DNA of 64,000 nt. Origin: Enterococcus pallens ATCC BAA-351 (GTDB lineage: Bacteria > Bacillota > Bacilli > Lactobacillales > Enterococcaceae). Positions 41,846 to 50,281 of the stretch are shown in pieces (the first letter of the stretch is position 1; each line of letters starts with the position of its first letter). The stretch spans positions 186,001 through 250,000 of the forward strand of contig NZ_ASWD01000004.1 in NCBI RefSeq assembly GCF_000407485.1, given 5' to 3'. The notes beneath the pieces are model-generated. The model searched no databases, was not told the origin of the DNA, and saw nothing but the letters and a program-made list of their open reading frames with translations. The position numbers and the translations under genes are program-made.

Positions 41846-42844
41846 CTATAATTTTGTTTGGAATTCATTTTCTAGCTGCTCCAGCCTTGTCAGAATTTCA
41901 GTAAAGCTGGGAAAATCACCAAACAACATATTCTGTGTCTTTTGATAATCTTCTTTCAATAATTTCTTTTGCTCCTGTGAAGGTATTAGCTTCAAACCTT
42001 TCGTAAAAACTTCCTCATATCTAGCCGAGTTGTCCGCATAAAACTTCTCCTTAAAACAAATTACTTGTTGTAATAATTCGAGATCATTAAAAGCTTTTTC
42101 TTTAACCCCCGCATAGCACATCTCATACAAATCATAATAGTGTCGAGAATATCTTTCCGGTACTCGGCTATTTTTTCGATTTGCCTCCTTATGAAGAATG
42201 GTTGCTTTCTCCCAGAAAGTACGCTTTATTGACACAGTAGGTATCACTGTACTTGGATTCTCGAAAAGCTGAGGGAACTGCCCAGCCACATAAGATAAAA
42301 TTTCTTTATTTTCACAGGGGGTCCATGCTGCTAAAGGACCAATCTCTAAACGAATCACTTGTAAGAGACTCTGATCCTCCTGATATCGCGGATAAAATAT
42401 TTCAACTGTTTGAGTGTCATCTACAGCAACTTGTAGGCTAATGTTCGAAATCTTTAATATTCGAAACTGGAGTTGAAGCTCAGGGATCAATTCATCCTTA
42501 ATCCATTCAGCCGCCTTTTGGTTTGCTTGATCATTAAATTTTCGCTGCGCTGTTTTGCTGCGCTGTAGCCAAGGCTCATTCTTACCATACCCTAACAAAC
42601 GCCAATCTAAAATCAAATCAATATCTTCTGAAAAACGACGAATCACATGATATGCCTTTGATAGAGAAGTCCCACCTTTGAATGCAAAATAGGGACCAAA
42701 TTTGGAATGATTGAATAAGATATCCAACATTAATACCACCCAAAAATCCTTTTCAATGACTGCTTCAATTATACTCATATCTTCCGCCACAATACGAAAC
42801 AAGTCTGTTTGTTCGCTTTCTGAAAGACTCAAAAATTTGATCAT
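41846..42844 (-). CDS. AbiEii/AbiGii-family nucleotidyltransferase toxin
   Basis: Toxin half of a type IV toxin-antitoxin pair, 332 residues. AFKGGTSLSKAYHVIRRFSE (GGTS at 57-60) and EDIDL give the polymerase-beta-type nucleotidyltransferase core. Family members arrest growth or abort phage infection by modifying targets with GTP or other NTPs. ATG at 42844 overlaps the antitoxin stop by four bases. Intact, unlike the related relic at 30096-30509. Confidence 0.9.
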   Translation of the reverse strand: MIKFLSLSESEQTDLFRIVAEDMSIIEAVIEKDFWVVLMLDILFNHSKFGPYFAFKGGTSLSKAYHVIRRFSEDIDLILDWRLLGYGKNEPWLQRSKTAQRKFNDQANQKAAEWIKDELIPELQLQFRILKISNISLQVAVDDTQTVEIFYPRYQEDQSLLQVIRLEIGPLAAWTPCENKEILSYVAGQFPQLFENPSTVIPTVSIKRTFWEKATILHKEANRKNSRVPERYSRHYYDLYEMCYAGVKEKAFNDLELLQQVICFKEKFYADNSARYEEVFTKGLKLIPSQEQKKLLKEDYQKTQNMLFGDFPSFTEILTRLEQLENEFQTKL

Positions 42845-43443
42845 CTATACTCCTCCATCTTATTAATTAAATCTCTGATCCAACTTCGGGCGTTTACACT
42901 GTCTTTTTTTAATTGTTCATATTGTTTAGTATCCAATCGGTTAGAAATTTTTTTCATTGTTTTATTTGTCACATTTTCTTGTCCTAACGTTTTCAATGCT
43001 TCAATTATAGTTGCCGATACTGGATGCATGTCACTTTCTCGCTGTGTTACGTGCCGAAAAGTAATTTTACGTCCATTTTCAAGTTCAATTTCTTTACTAG
43101 GTCCACTGCTAACATAATGATATTGAACCGGGACTTGAGTTGAAAGACCTAGTTTATTTAATGCTAAATCACCAGCTGGACTAATTTTCCAACGATTTTT
43201 CCTCGCATATGCAGCAGCAATTTCTTCAGCAGAAGCTGGAACAATCCGCTGAACCAATTCGTTATACTTAGGTTTCTGATAAATTCCTCGGTGCAGCTGT
43301 CGTAATTCTCCTTCTTGGACCAATAAATTAACTTGTTTTTGAATTGCTTTATAGTTTCCTAATGAAGCAAAATCAGACAGCACAAAAATCTTTCCTTTAG
43401 GAGCAATCCTAACTCGATTTTTTATTTTATCTTTCACAGCCAT
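42841..43443 (-). CDS. AbiEi-family antitoxin / transcriptional autorepressor
   Basis: Protein of 200 residues from ATG 43443, which has AGGAGG upstream; the earlier reading from 43572 adds 43 residues without ribosome site. Winged helix (VLSDFASLGNYKAIQKQVNL, LHRGIYQKP) followed by the DUF6088/AbiEi C-terminal domain. It blocks the toxin and represses the operon, in the family. Operon with the toxin. Confidence 0.87.
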   Translation of the reverse strand: MAVKDKIKNRVRIAPKGKIFVLSDFASLGNYKAIQKQVNLLVQEGELRQLHRGIYQKPKYNELVQRIVPASAEEIAAAYARKNRWKISPAGDLALNKLGLSTQVPVQYHYVSSGPSKEIELENGRKITFRHVTQRESDMHPVSATIIEALKTLGQENVTNKTMKKISNRLDTKQYEQLKKDSVNARSWIRDLINKMEEYR

Positions 43444-43461
43444 ATATACCTCCTGAACGAA

Positions 43462-43482
43462 ACTATTATAAAGACTATTATA
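43462..43482 (-). promoter_or_regulatory. Direct repeats in the AbiE promoter
   Basis: ACTATTATA is repeated at 43462-43470 and 43474-43482. On the minus strand each contains TATAAT. Twelve-base spacing near the antitoxin start suggests an operator overlapping the -10 box. Confidence 0.5.
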
Positions 43483-43628
43483 CAAGCGTTTAACAGTAAT
43501 TTCAATTCTCCAAAAATATATGTTTTTGGAGAATTTTTCAAGTAGTAGATTGCTCCGTAGTTCATGAATCATCTATTACTGCATTTAGATCACCCTCTTT
43601 CAAAAATCTCATTCTGCATAAGATATGC

Positions 43629-43672
43629 AAAAAAGAACGATTTTTCTTCAACTAAAAGAAAATCGTTCCTTT
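43629..43672 (-). terminator. Terminator of the sigma-54 activator gene
   Basis: On the minus strand AACGATTTTC...GAAAAATCGTT hairpin followed by TTTTTTG, about 35 bases after the stop at 43705. Confidence 0.8.
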
Positions 43673-43704
43673 AAATTTTACTTATTCTCTTTCATTGATC
43701 CACT

Positions 43705-45444
43705 CTACGATTTCTCCAGTTCTTCCCTCAACAGCTCCTTCACATCAATACCACTACGCTTAATCCGGTATTGCAACGTTTGTCGGCTGACCCCCAACGC
43801 ACGAGCAGTTCTTGAAATGTTGCCTTTATTAGCCAGTAAAGCATTGCGGAACATTTGAAACTCAATGTTTTGCAGTGTATGATTTAGCGAACTGCTGACT
43901 GCTTCGATTTTATGTTCAGCCTGTGGAGCCACTTTAACTGATTGGACAATATGTTCCGGAATGTATTCCGTTGTAATCAACGATTGATCATTGGGCAGAA
44001 TGTTCATCGCAGATTCAATGGCGTGCTGCAGCTCACGAATATTTCCCGGCCAGTCATAGGCATTGAAATAATCCAAGGTCGCCTGATCAATGTTGCGGAC
44101 ATTACGCGCTAATTTCTTATTAAAGCGATGGATGAAGTTTTTTGATAGCAGCGGAATATCTTCTTTATGTTCCCGCAATGGTGGAATACTAATATTTATT
44201 ACACCCAAACGATAGAACAAATCCTGTCGAATAATATTTTGCTCGACTGCTTGATAAGGCGGGATATTGATATTAGACAGCACGCGTACATCCACGTGGG
44301 TCTCCGCAATTCCTCCAACTCGTCGAACCATTCCATCCTGCAGTACCCGCAGCAATTTAGCCTGCAAAATAATACTCATAGAGTTGATTTCATCTAACAA
44401 CAATGTACCACCGTTAGCCTGTTCAAAGAGTCCCGCCCGTGATTCAGCACCTGTATAAGCCCCTTCTTCTGTTCCAAACAACAACCCTTCCAATAAATTT
44501 TCGGGAATCGCTGCACAGTTTATCGCCAAAAACGGACCTTGTGCACGTTTACTAGCATTATGAATGCTTTGAGCCAAAAGTTCTTTCCCTGTTCCAGTTT
44601 CACCATAGATCATCACCGAAGAATCTGATTGAGCAATTTGTTTGCAGCGAGACACCATTTTGTTCATTACATGACTAATATGAATAATATCGTTAAAATG
44701 AAATTTCGCAGCTAAGGTTTGTTTCTCCTTACTCTTAGAAGGCTTTGGCTTAACCAGCAGCTTATCTTGTAAATCAATAATTTGCTTATGCAGCTCGTTG
44801 GTTGCGGACCAATCTTCCATGACATTGAAAGCTCCCAACGTTTGACTATTTTGCACAATTGGTATGACATTCGCAACAATATCTACTTTTTTACCGAAAC
44901 AAGTTGTGTAGCGCTGACGGAAGTTCATGGCTGGCTGTCTTTCCTCGATTACTTGAGGAACCTTAAGGTATTTACCTTCCTCTACTTGATAAATCTCTGT
45001 AACATGCTTTCCTAAAACATCTGAAGTGACAATTGAATCCAGTTCAACTGCCGCATCATTCAATAAATAAATGCGACCTTCTGCGTCAAATAGAATCACT
45101 GATTCACTGATGCCGTTTAGTACAGTGATCAACATATCATGACAGGCATCGTTGGTTGCCACTCGAAAAACGATCAATTCACTATCGGTTGGTAAATCTG
45201 GCAGCTCTGGTGTTGGACAGCGGCACAAATACTCACCAAAGGCAATATTGGCATAGCTTGACGACTCAGTTTCTTCATATAAAATTGCTGCTTTTTCCGG
45301 TAATTCTTTACCCAAAAGCTTGCCTTCTCCATGTAATAAACGATCTCCGGTCTCATTGATTGCCAAGATTTTTTTGTCTTTAGACACCAGTACTGCCCCC
45401 AAGCCGCATTGAGAAATAACACGTAATGTCTCCTCATGATTCAT
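43705..45444 (-). CDS. Sigma-54-dependent activator (PAS-AAA+-Fis, RocR-like)
   Basis: Activator of about 579 residues. N-terminal sensory part (1-100), PAS domain around 105-225 (ISESVILFDAEGRIYLLNDA), AAA+ domain with Walker A GETGTGKE (281-288), sigma-54 contact loop GAYTGA (328-333; usual GAFTGA) and Walker B TLLLDE (347-352), then a Fis-type helix-turn-helix (NISRTARALGVSRQTLQYRI). ATG at 45444 follows GGAGGAATTTGG. It faces the glycyl radical cluster, whose -24/-12 promoter (45697-45713) it very likely activates. Inducer unknown. Confidence 0.9.
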   Translation of the reverse strand: MNHEETLRVISQCGLGAVLVSKDKKILAINETGDRLLHGEGKLLGKELPEKAAILYEETESSSYANIAFGEYLCRCPTPELPDLPTDSELIVFRVATNDACHDMLITVLNGISESVILFDAEGRIYLLNDAAVELDSIVTSDVLGKHVTEIYQVEEGKYLKVPQVIEERQPAMNFRQRYTTCFGKKVDIVANVIPIVQNSQTLGAFNVMEDWSATNELHKQIIDLQDKLLVKPKPSKSKEKQTLAAKFHFNDIIHISHVMNKMVSRCKQIAQSDSSVMIYGETGTGKELLAQSIHNASKRAQGPFLAINCAAIPENLLEGLLFGTEEGAYTGAESRAGLFEQANGGTLLLDEINSMSIILQAKLLRVLQDGMVRRVGGIAETHVDVRVLSNINIPPYQAVEQNIIRQDLFYRLGVINISIPPLREHKEDIPLLSKNFIHRFNKKLARNVRNIDQATLDYFNAYDWPGNIRELQHAIESAMNILPNDQSLITTEYIPEHIVQSVKVAPQAEHKIEAVSSSLNHTLQNIEFQMFRNALLANKGNISRTARALGVSRQTLQYRIKRSGIDVKELLREELEKS

Positions 45445-45555
45445 CCAAATTCCTCCATCTTTTTTCTCTATATCTAGTAGACCAATTATCTCCAGTTGTA
45501 CTATTATCCTGTCTCTTTCACAAACCATACTATAGACATTCCATCACAAAGTAAA

Positions 45556-45625
45556 GCAAATTTTTTTGCACTTTTTTCATTTTCGCAAAATTTTTTGCAC
45601 TTCTTTTTTGCACTTTTTGCACTTC
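45556..45625. promoter_or_regulatory. GCAAA/TTTGCAC repeats, candidate activator binding sites
   Basis: GCAAATTTTTTTGC (45556-45569) and GCAAAATTTTTTGC (45585-45598), 29 bases apart, are near-palindromes, followed by two more TTTTTGCACTT half-sites at about 45610 and 45619. They lie 70-140 bases upstream of the -24 box, the usual place for an enhancer-binding protein. Confidence 0.6.
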
Positions 45626-45696
45626 ATTTCTTATAGGGCCTTCGAAAAACCCTCAAAAACCTTGATTTAAAAGCAAATTACATCATTAGAAAAAAC

Positions 45697-45713
45697 TGGC
45701 ACGTTACTTGCAT
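45697..45713 (+). promoter_or_regulatory. Sigma-54 (-24/-12) promoter of the radical-enzyme operon
   Basis: TGGCACGTTACTTGCAT fits the consensus TGGCAC-N5-TTGCA with no mismatch; the GG doublet is at 45698-45699 and GC at 45710-45711. It leaves a leader of about 260 bases before the first gene at 45985. Confidence 0.9.
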
Positions 45714-45762
45714 TTAATTAAAGTGAAAAAGAAATCACTGAAAGCAATTGGATATTCATTTG

Positions 45763-45884
45763 TGAAATAGTTTCAAAATAACTCTATAGTTTAATTTGAT
45801 TTCTTAATCACACAGGAAGAAAACAGGCATGCCGATTCGTACTATTTTATAGAATCTTCAAACTACGCTTGTGAAATTGTTTCA
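45763..45884. promoter_or_regulatory. Two TGAAA-N3-TTTCA palindromes in the leader
   Basis: TGAAATAGTTTCA (45763-45775) and TGAAATTGTTTCA (45872-45884) lie 109 bases apart between the -12 box and the first gene, each preceded by GTG-like TGTGAAAT/TGTGAAAT text. They are 13 bases long, one short of a CcpA cre box, so another regulator is possible. Confidence 0.5.
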
Positions 45885-45984
45885 AATCTAAGTTACGCAA
45901 ATTCAGGCGATTTTGTTTTCCTTTTAAATAGGAAAAGAAGTGAACAGCCTGAAAAAATAAAAAAATAAAAAGGGGTTACCAACA

Positions 45985-46923
45985 ATGAAAGACACAAACC
46001 GACCAATCAAACTAGGAATGCACACGTACACACTTCACTTAAGCGGATTAGGTGAAAGCTGGGGTTTTCAGGAAGATCATGCTTTTGAACAGTCCATTAA
46101 CCTATTAGAATTAATGGATTTAGCCGTCGAATGGGGGTTGGATGGCTTGCATATTACTAACGTTGATTTGGTTACTTTGGATCCAGAACGTTTGGCTGAA
46201 GTAAAGGCGGCAGCTGAAGCTCATGATCTTTATTTAGAATATAATGTTTCCTTCAATGCACCATGTGATCCTCGTGTTAACTCAACTGTCAAAGACGCAT
46301 TGCTCAACGCAAAAGCAATGGGCGCTGACTTAGTGAAGTTTAGCTTAGACATCGAACGTCCTCGTCCACTTTACGGTACGTGTATGCATCCTGATGTAAT
46401 GCGTCAATTAGCCGTTCGCTATGATGAATTTAAAGAAAGCCTGCCCTTATTAGAAGAATTAGGCTTAACTTTATCAATTGAAAATCACTGTGATGCTTAT
46501 GCTGATGAAGTGATTTGGCTAGTAAAACAATTGAATCACCCACAAGTTGGCGCTTGTGTAGATACCATGAACTCCATGAATGTTCTCGAAGGACCTGAAG
46601 CATGTATCGAAAAAATGGCACCTTATGCTAACTGCTGCCACTTCTGTGATATCGAATTAGTTGTTGATCCTGATGGCGTCCATTCTTATGGTACTTCAAT
46701 TGGTAAAGGCGATTTAGATTGTGCCAAAATCTTGCGCACATTAAGAGAAAAGGCACCGCTTGATCGGATTACCTTCGAAGTAGAGTACGAAATCGGCAAC
46801 GAGACGTTAGAAGTAGCTCGCGAAAAAGAAATGCAAGCGTGTCTAGATAGTATCGATTATCTGCGCAATACCCTAAAAGTTGGTGTGCGTGAAGTAAACC
46901 AACCTGTTAACGCAAAAGCGTAA
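45985..46923 (+). CDS. Xylose-isomerase-like TIM-barrel protein (sugar-phosphate isomerase/epimerase family)
   Basis: Cytosolic protein of 312 residues. The divalent-metal ligands of the family are in place: Glu166 (LSIENHCD), Asp193 (ACVDTMNS), His219 (CCHFCDIE) and Glu265/267 (TFEVEYE). Relatives isomerise, epimerise or dehydrate small sugars and hydroxyacids. First gene of the sigma-54 operon. Whether it prepares the substrate of the radical enzyme or handles its product is open. AAGGGG upstream. Confidence 0.85.
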   Translation: MKDTNRPIKLGMHTYTLHLSGLGESWGFQEDHAFEQSINLLELMDLAVEWGLDGLHITNVDLVTLDPERLAEVKAAAEAHDLYLEYNVSFNAPCDPRVNSTVKDALLNAKAMGADLVKFSLDIERPRPLYGTCMHPDVMRQLAVRYDEFKESLPLLEELGLTLSIENHCDAYADEVIWLVKQLNHPQVGACVDTMNSMNVLEGPEACIEKMAPYANCCHFCDIELVVDPDGVHSYGTSIGKGDLDCAKILRTLREKAPLDRITFEVEYEIGNETLEVAREKEMQACLDSIDYLRNTLKVGVREVNQPVNAKA

Positions 46924-46967
46924 CAGAGTTGTTGTCCCAAGCAACAACCGTATATATTTCATCCTTT

Positions 46968-46999
46968 GTTTCTCACAGGTTATCTAATCTGTGAGAAAC
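46968..46999 (+). other. Intercistronic hairpin before the radical enzyme gene
   Basis: GTTTCTCACAG and CTGTGAGAAAC are a perfect 11-bp stem with a ten-base loop, not followed by a T run. A second small stem GTTGTTG/CAACAAC is at 46928-46948. It may be an mRNA stabiliser or processing site that sets the level of the downstream genes. Confidence 0.6.
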
Positions 47000-47034
47000 C
47001 TAAGGAAAAAAACTAACAAAAAGGAGTTTTAACC

Positions 47035-49413
47035 GTGAATAATTATATGGATCGGATTGATCGACTACGAGAACGCTATTTAAATACACGGGTAGATATG
47101 GATGTCTACAATGCAAAGTACTTAACAGAAGGGTTTAAGGAAACAGAAGGCCAGCCTTGGATTATTCAAAAGGCGACAGGCTACTTACATCAATGCCAGA
47201 AGAAAAATATTTATATTTTAGACGACGAGCTATTGGTCGGCGGTGCTGGCTTCAAACCACGGGCTGGAATTTTATGCGCAGACAGTTCATGTTCCATTTT
47301 GGATCGAGAGCTGGATACCATCAGCACTCGAAAATTTGATCCGTTTTATCTTAGCGAAGAAGGTAAAAAAGTCTTTAAAGAAGAGGTTTCCGATTACTGG
47401 AAAAACCGTTGTGTCTTAGACCGTTGGCAAGCAATGGCTCCCGACGACATGAAATTATTGCGGGATAATGGCATGATCTACATCGACCGTAAAGCGGTTC
47501 GTGGGTATGGTGAAACAACTCCTGCCTGGGATCTGATTCTATCTGAAGGAATTGGCGGTATTCGCAAAAAAGCGGTGGCAGCTTTAGCCAAGCTAGACGA
47601 TGCCAAAGTTGGTGATTTAGAAAAAATTCAATTCTTGAAAGCAGAAATTATTGTCTGCGACGGCATCATCACCTTAGCGAATCGCCATGCCGATTTAGCC
47701 GAATTAATGGCTTCTGACTGTAAGGATTCTATCCGAAAAGCCGAATTGGAAAAAATCGCAGCAGTTTGCCGCCGTGTACCAGAGCATCCAGCAACTTCAT
47801 ATCACGAAGCATTGCAAAGCATTTTATTCTATGAATACGCGATTTACATGGAACAAAACGCTTCATCATATAACTTAGGGCGAATCGACCAATATCTATA
47901 CCCTTATTTTAGAGCCGATATCGACAACGGAGTGATGACTAAAGATGAAGCGCAAGAATTATTGGACTGCTTATGGATAAAGATCGCTGAATTAAGCCTG
48001 TTCCAAGACGAAGTGACTGCACAATTTGCGGCTGGTTATTGCGTAACCATCCAAGTTACTGCTGGCGGTATTGACCAATACGGCAACGATGCAGTAAATG
48101 AGTTGTCCTACATGGTCATTCAGGCAACCATGGATGTTAAGTTAAAAGAACCGAACATGTCTGTCCGTTATAGCATTGCAAAAAATCCAGATTCCTTCCT
48201 GCAAAAAGCCTGTGAAGCCAATCGGATGGGCCTCACTATGCCGGCAGTTTACCACGATGATGCTGGTATACGCATGATGCTAAATAAAGGTGTCCCATTA
48301 AGCGAAGCTTGGGATTGGAATCCCTGCGGCTGTGTAGAAACAAATCTGTCTGGCCGAATGAAGCAATACACCGATATGGCTGATATGAACATGGGCGGTA
48401 TCATCGAAATGGCGTTAAACGACGGAGTTAGTCGTAAAACAGGAGAACGCGTTTCGATTTCAACGGGGGATGCGAAAAACTTCAAAACCTTTGATGATTT
48501 CTTCGAAGCCGTTAAAGCACACATTCGCTATTTTGTTGATGTAGTAGTTTCTGGTAATCAGCTACTAGACTATCTGAGCATGAACTACCGTCCGGTTCCA
48601 GTTCTGTCATTAGGCTTCCCAGATTGCTTAGAATCAGCAACGGACTACAGCATGGGCGGTGCAAAATACAACTGCGGGGGCGGTGTTATCACCGTTGGTC
48701 AAGCAGATATCATCAATTCCCTAGCAGCCGTTCGTAATCTGGTCTTTGATGAAAAGAAAGTTTCTATGGACGAGTTATGCCAAGCACTGGCAGCAAACTT
48801 TGAAGGTTATGAAGAAATTCAAGAATTGTGCTTAGAAGCTCCTAAATACGGAAATGATGACGAACGCGCTGACTGGATCGTGGGTGAAGTCTTCACTTAT
48901 GTCGTTGACGAGTTTGAGAAATACGATACAAAATTTGGGAAAATGACTACTGGCATGCTGCCGGTATCAGGAAACACGCCAATTGGTGCTTGGGTAGGTG
49001 CATTACCTTCCGGACGCAAAGCTTGGACACCATTAACGGATGGAATCGGCGCAACTGGAGGAACCGACAAAAACGGTCCTTCCGCTTTGCTGAAATCGGT
49101 GAGTCATATTCCACATGCTCGCTACACGCAGGGAACTCAGTTAAACATGAAGCTGGAACCATCGATTTTAGAAGGGCAACGAGGCATTTCGCACATGATG
49201 AATTTGCTGAAAACGTTGTGTACCTTAGACGTTTACCACGTGCAGTTTAATGTAGTAGATCGAGAAGTTCTAATTGATGCGCAAAAGCATCCTGAAAATC
49301 ACCGTGGATTATTAATCCGTGTGGCCGGCTATACTGCTTTTTATATTGAACTTGGAAAAGAAGTTCAAGACGAAATTATTGGACGAACAGCCATTGGCGG
49401 TTGGGTTAGCTAA
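47035..49413 (+). CDS. Glycyl radical enzyme of unknown substrate
   Basis: Large cytosolic radical enzyme of 792 residues, the usual size of diol/amine/hydroxyproline-type glycyl radical enzymes. Thiyl-radical Cys433 and the catalytic Glu435 lie in NPCGCVETN; glycyl radical Gly765 in RVAGY near the C-terminus. Start is GTG, eight bases after AAGGAG. The C-x-E loop marks dehydratases and lyases rather than pyruvate formate-lyase. In the stretch corresponding to the hydroxyproline dehydratase pocket (residues 331-344, FAAGYCVTIQVTAG) the Asp-Phe pair remembered from HypD is not kept. A divergent reductase and a TIM barrel are co-encoded. Substrate unknown. Confidence 0.92.
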   Translation: MNNYMDRIDRLRERYLNTRVDMDVYNAKYLTEGFKETEGQPWIIQKATGYLHQCQKKNIYILDDELLVGGAGFKPRAGILCADSSCSILDRELDTISTRKFDPFYLSEEGKKVFKEEVSDYWKNRCVLDRWQAMAPDDMKLLRDNGMIYIDRKAVRGYGETTPAWDLILSEGIGGIRKKAVAALAKLDDAKVGDLEKIQFLKAEIIVCDGIITLANRHADLAELMASDCKDSIRKAELEKIAAVCRRVPEHPATSYHEALQSILFYEYAIYMEQNASSYNLGRIDQYLYPYFRADIDNGVMTKDEAQELLDCLWIKIAELSLFQDEVTAQFAAGYCVTIQVTAGGIDQYGNDAVNELSYMVIQATMDVKLKEPNMSVRYSIAKNPDSFLQKACEANRMGLTMPAVYHDDAGIRMMLNKGVPLSEAWDWNPCGCVETNLSGRMKQYTDMADMNMGGIIEMALNDGVSRKTGERVSISTGDAKNFKTFDDFFEAVKAHIRYFVDVVVSGNQLLDYLSMNYRPVPVLSLGFPDCLESATDYSMGGAKYNCGGGVITVGQADIINSLAAVRNLVFDEKKVSMDELCQALAANFEGYEEIQELCLEAPKYGNDDERADWIVGEVFTYVVDEFEKYDTKFGKMTTGMLPVSGNTPIGAWVGALPSGRKAWTPLTDGIGATGGTDKNGPSALLKSVSHIPHARYTQGTQLNMKLEPSILEGQRGISHMMNLLKTLCTLDVYHVQFNVVDREVLIDAQKHPENHRGLLIRVAGYTAFYIELGKEVQDEIIGRTAIGGWVS

Positions 49414-49436
49414 ATTTACTTAAAGGGGACATCATC

Positions 49437-50237
49437 ATGATTGAACAACTAGCAGGAAAAAGGACTAAAGAACAGGCAAGCACAACTGGAATGGTGTTGC
49501 GAATCGAACGCGGATCAGTTTATGATGGCGACGGCTTTCGTACAGTTGTCTTTCTTAAAGGATGTCCACTGCGTTGTCTCTGGTGCTCTACCCCGGAAAG
49601 TCAATCATTTAAAGTTGAACACACAAAAAATTGTACCTATGGTCAAGTGATGTCAGTTGAAGCTGTCATGAAGGAAATTCGCAAAGACTCCTGCTGCTAC
49701 TTCCATTCCGGTGGCGGCTTGACCATTTCCGGTGGCGAGATGCTTTCCCAGCCAGATTTTTCTCGTGAATTGTTAAAAGTAGCCTGGGAAGAATGTATCA
49801 ATACAGCAATTGAAACCACCTTTTATGCACCCTGGGAGGATGTCAGCTCTCTTATGACTTACGTCGATACCGCTTTTGTTGACTTAAAAATGTTCTCAAA
49901 AGAAGGACATAAAAAATACATCGGCGGTGACAACAGCCGGATTTTTGATAATCTGCTGAAAACCAATGAGCTGGAACACCAATTCCGCTTGATCGTACGT
50001 ATTCCAATTATTCCGGGAATCAACGATTCAGATAAGGAATTAGAAGGTATCGGCAGCTTTTGCACTAAGCTAAAGCATCTTCACCACGTTCAACTACTTC
50101 CGTATCATCGATTAGGGACTGAAACCTACAAACGCTTAGGCCGCACCTATCCTTTAGCTGATTTGATGCCGCCATCTGCTGAACATATGACGCATTGCCT
50201 ATCGATCCTGCGAAACTATGTAGATACTGTCTTGTAA
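49437..50237 (+). CDS. Glycyl radical enzyme activating enzyme (radical SAM)
   Basis: Radical SAM activase of 266 residues. The [4Fe-4S] cysteines are Cys43, Cys47 and Cys50 (GCPLRCLWC), followed by SGGGLTISGGE for SAM binding. The chain is short and the second ferredoxin-like cysteine set found in many activases is missing (only one Cys in KNCTYGQ), so it resembles the simple PFL-activase type. It would install the Gly765 radical on the enzyme encoded 23 bases upstream. ATG at 49437 follows AAGGGG. Confidence 0.93.
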   Translation: MIEQLAGKRTKEQASTTGMVLRIERGSVYDGDGFRTVVFLKGCPLRCLWCSTPESQSFKVEHTKNCTYGQVMSVEAVMKEIRKDSCCYFHSGGGLTISGGEMLSQPDFSRELLKVAWEECINTAIETTFYAPWEDVSSLMTYVDTAFVDLKMFSKEGHKKYIGGDNSRIFDNLLKTNELEHQFRLIVRIPIIPGINDSDKELEGIGSFCTKLKHLHHVQLLPYHRLGTETYKRLGRTYPLADLMPPSAEHMTHCLSILRNYVDTVL

Positions 50238-50281
50238 CAAGCTCCACCGTTGGAAAATCAAGTAATAAATAGGAGGACACT

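Noticed and set aside
45763-45884. CcpA cre sites in the radical-operon leader
   Set aside because: Palindromes are 13 bases with TAG or TTG centres; cre sites have 14 bases with a central CG.
47035-49413. Naming the radical enzyme HypD (trans-4-hydroxyproline dehydratase)
   Set aside because: The ProC-like neighbour suggests it, but the substrate-contact stretch differs from the HypD sequence as I remember it, and the reductase itself is divergent.
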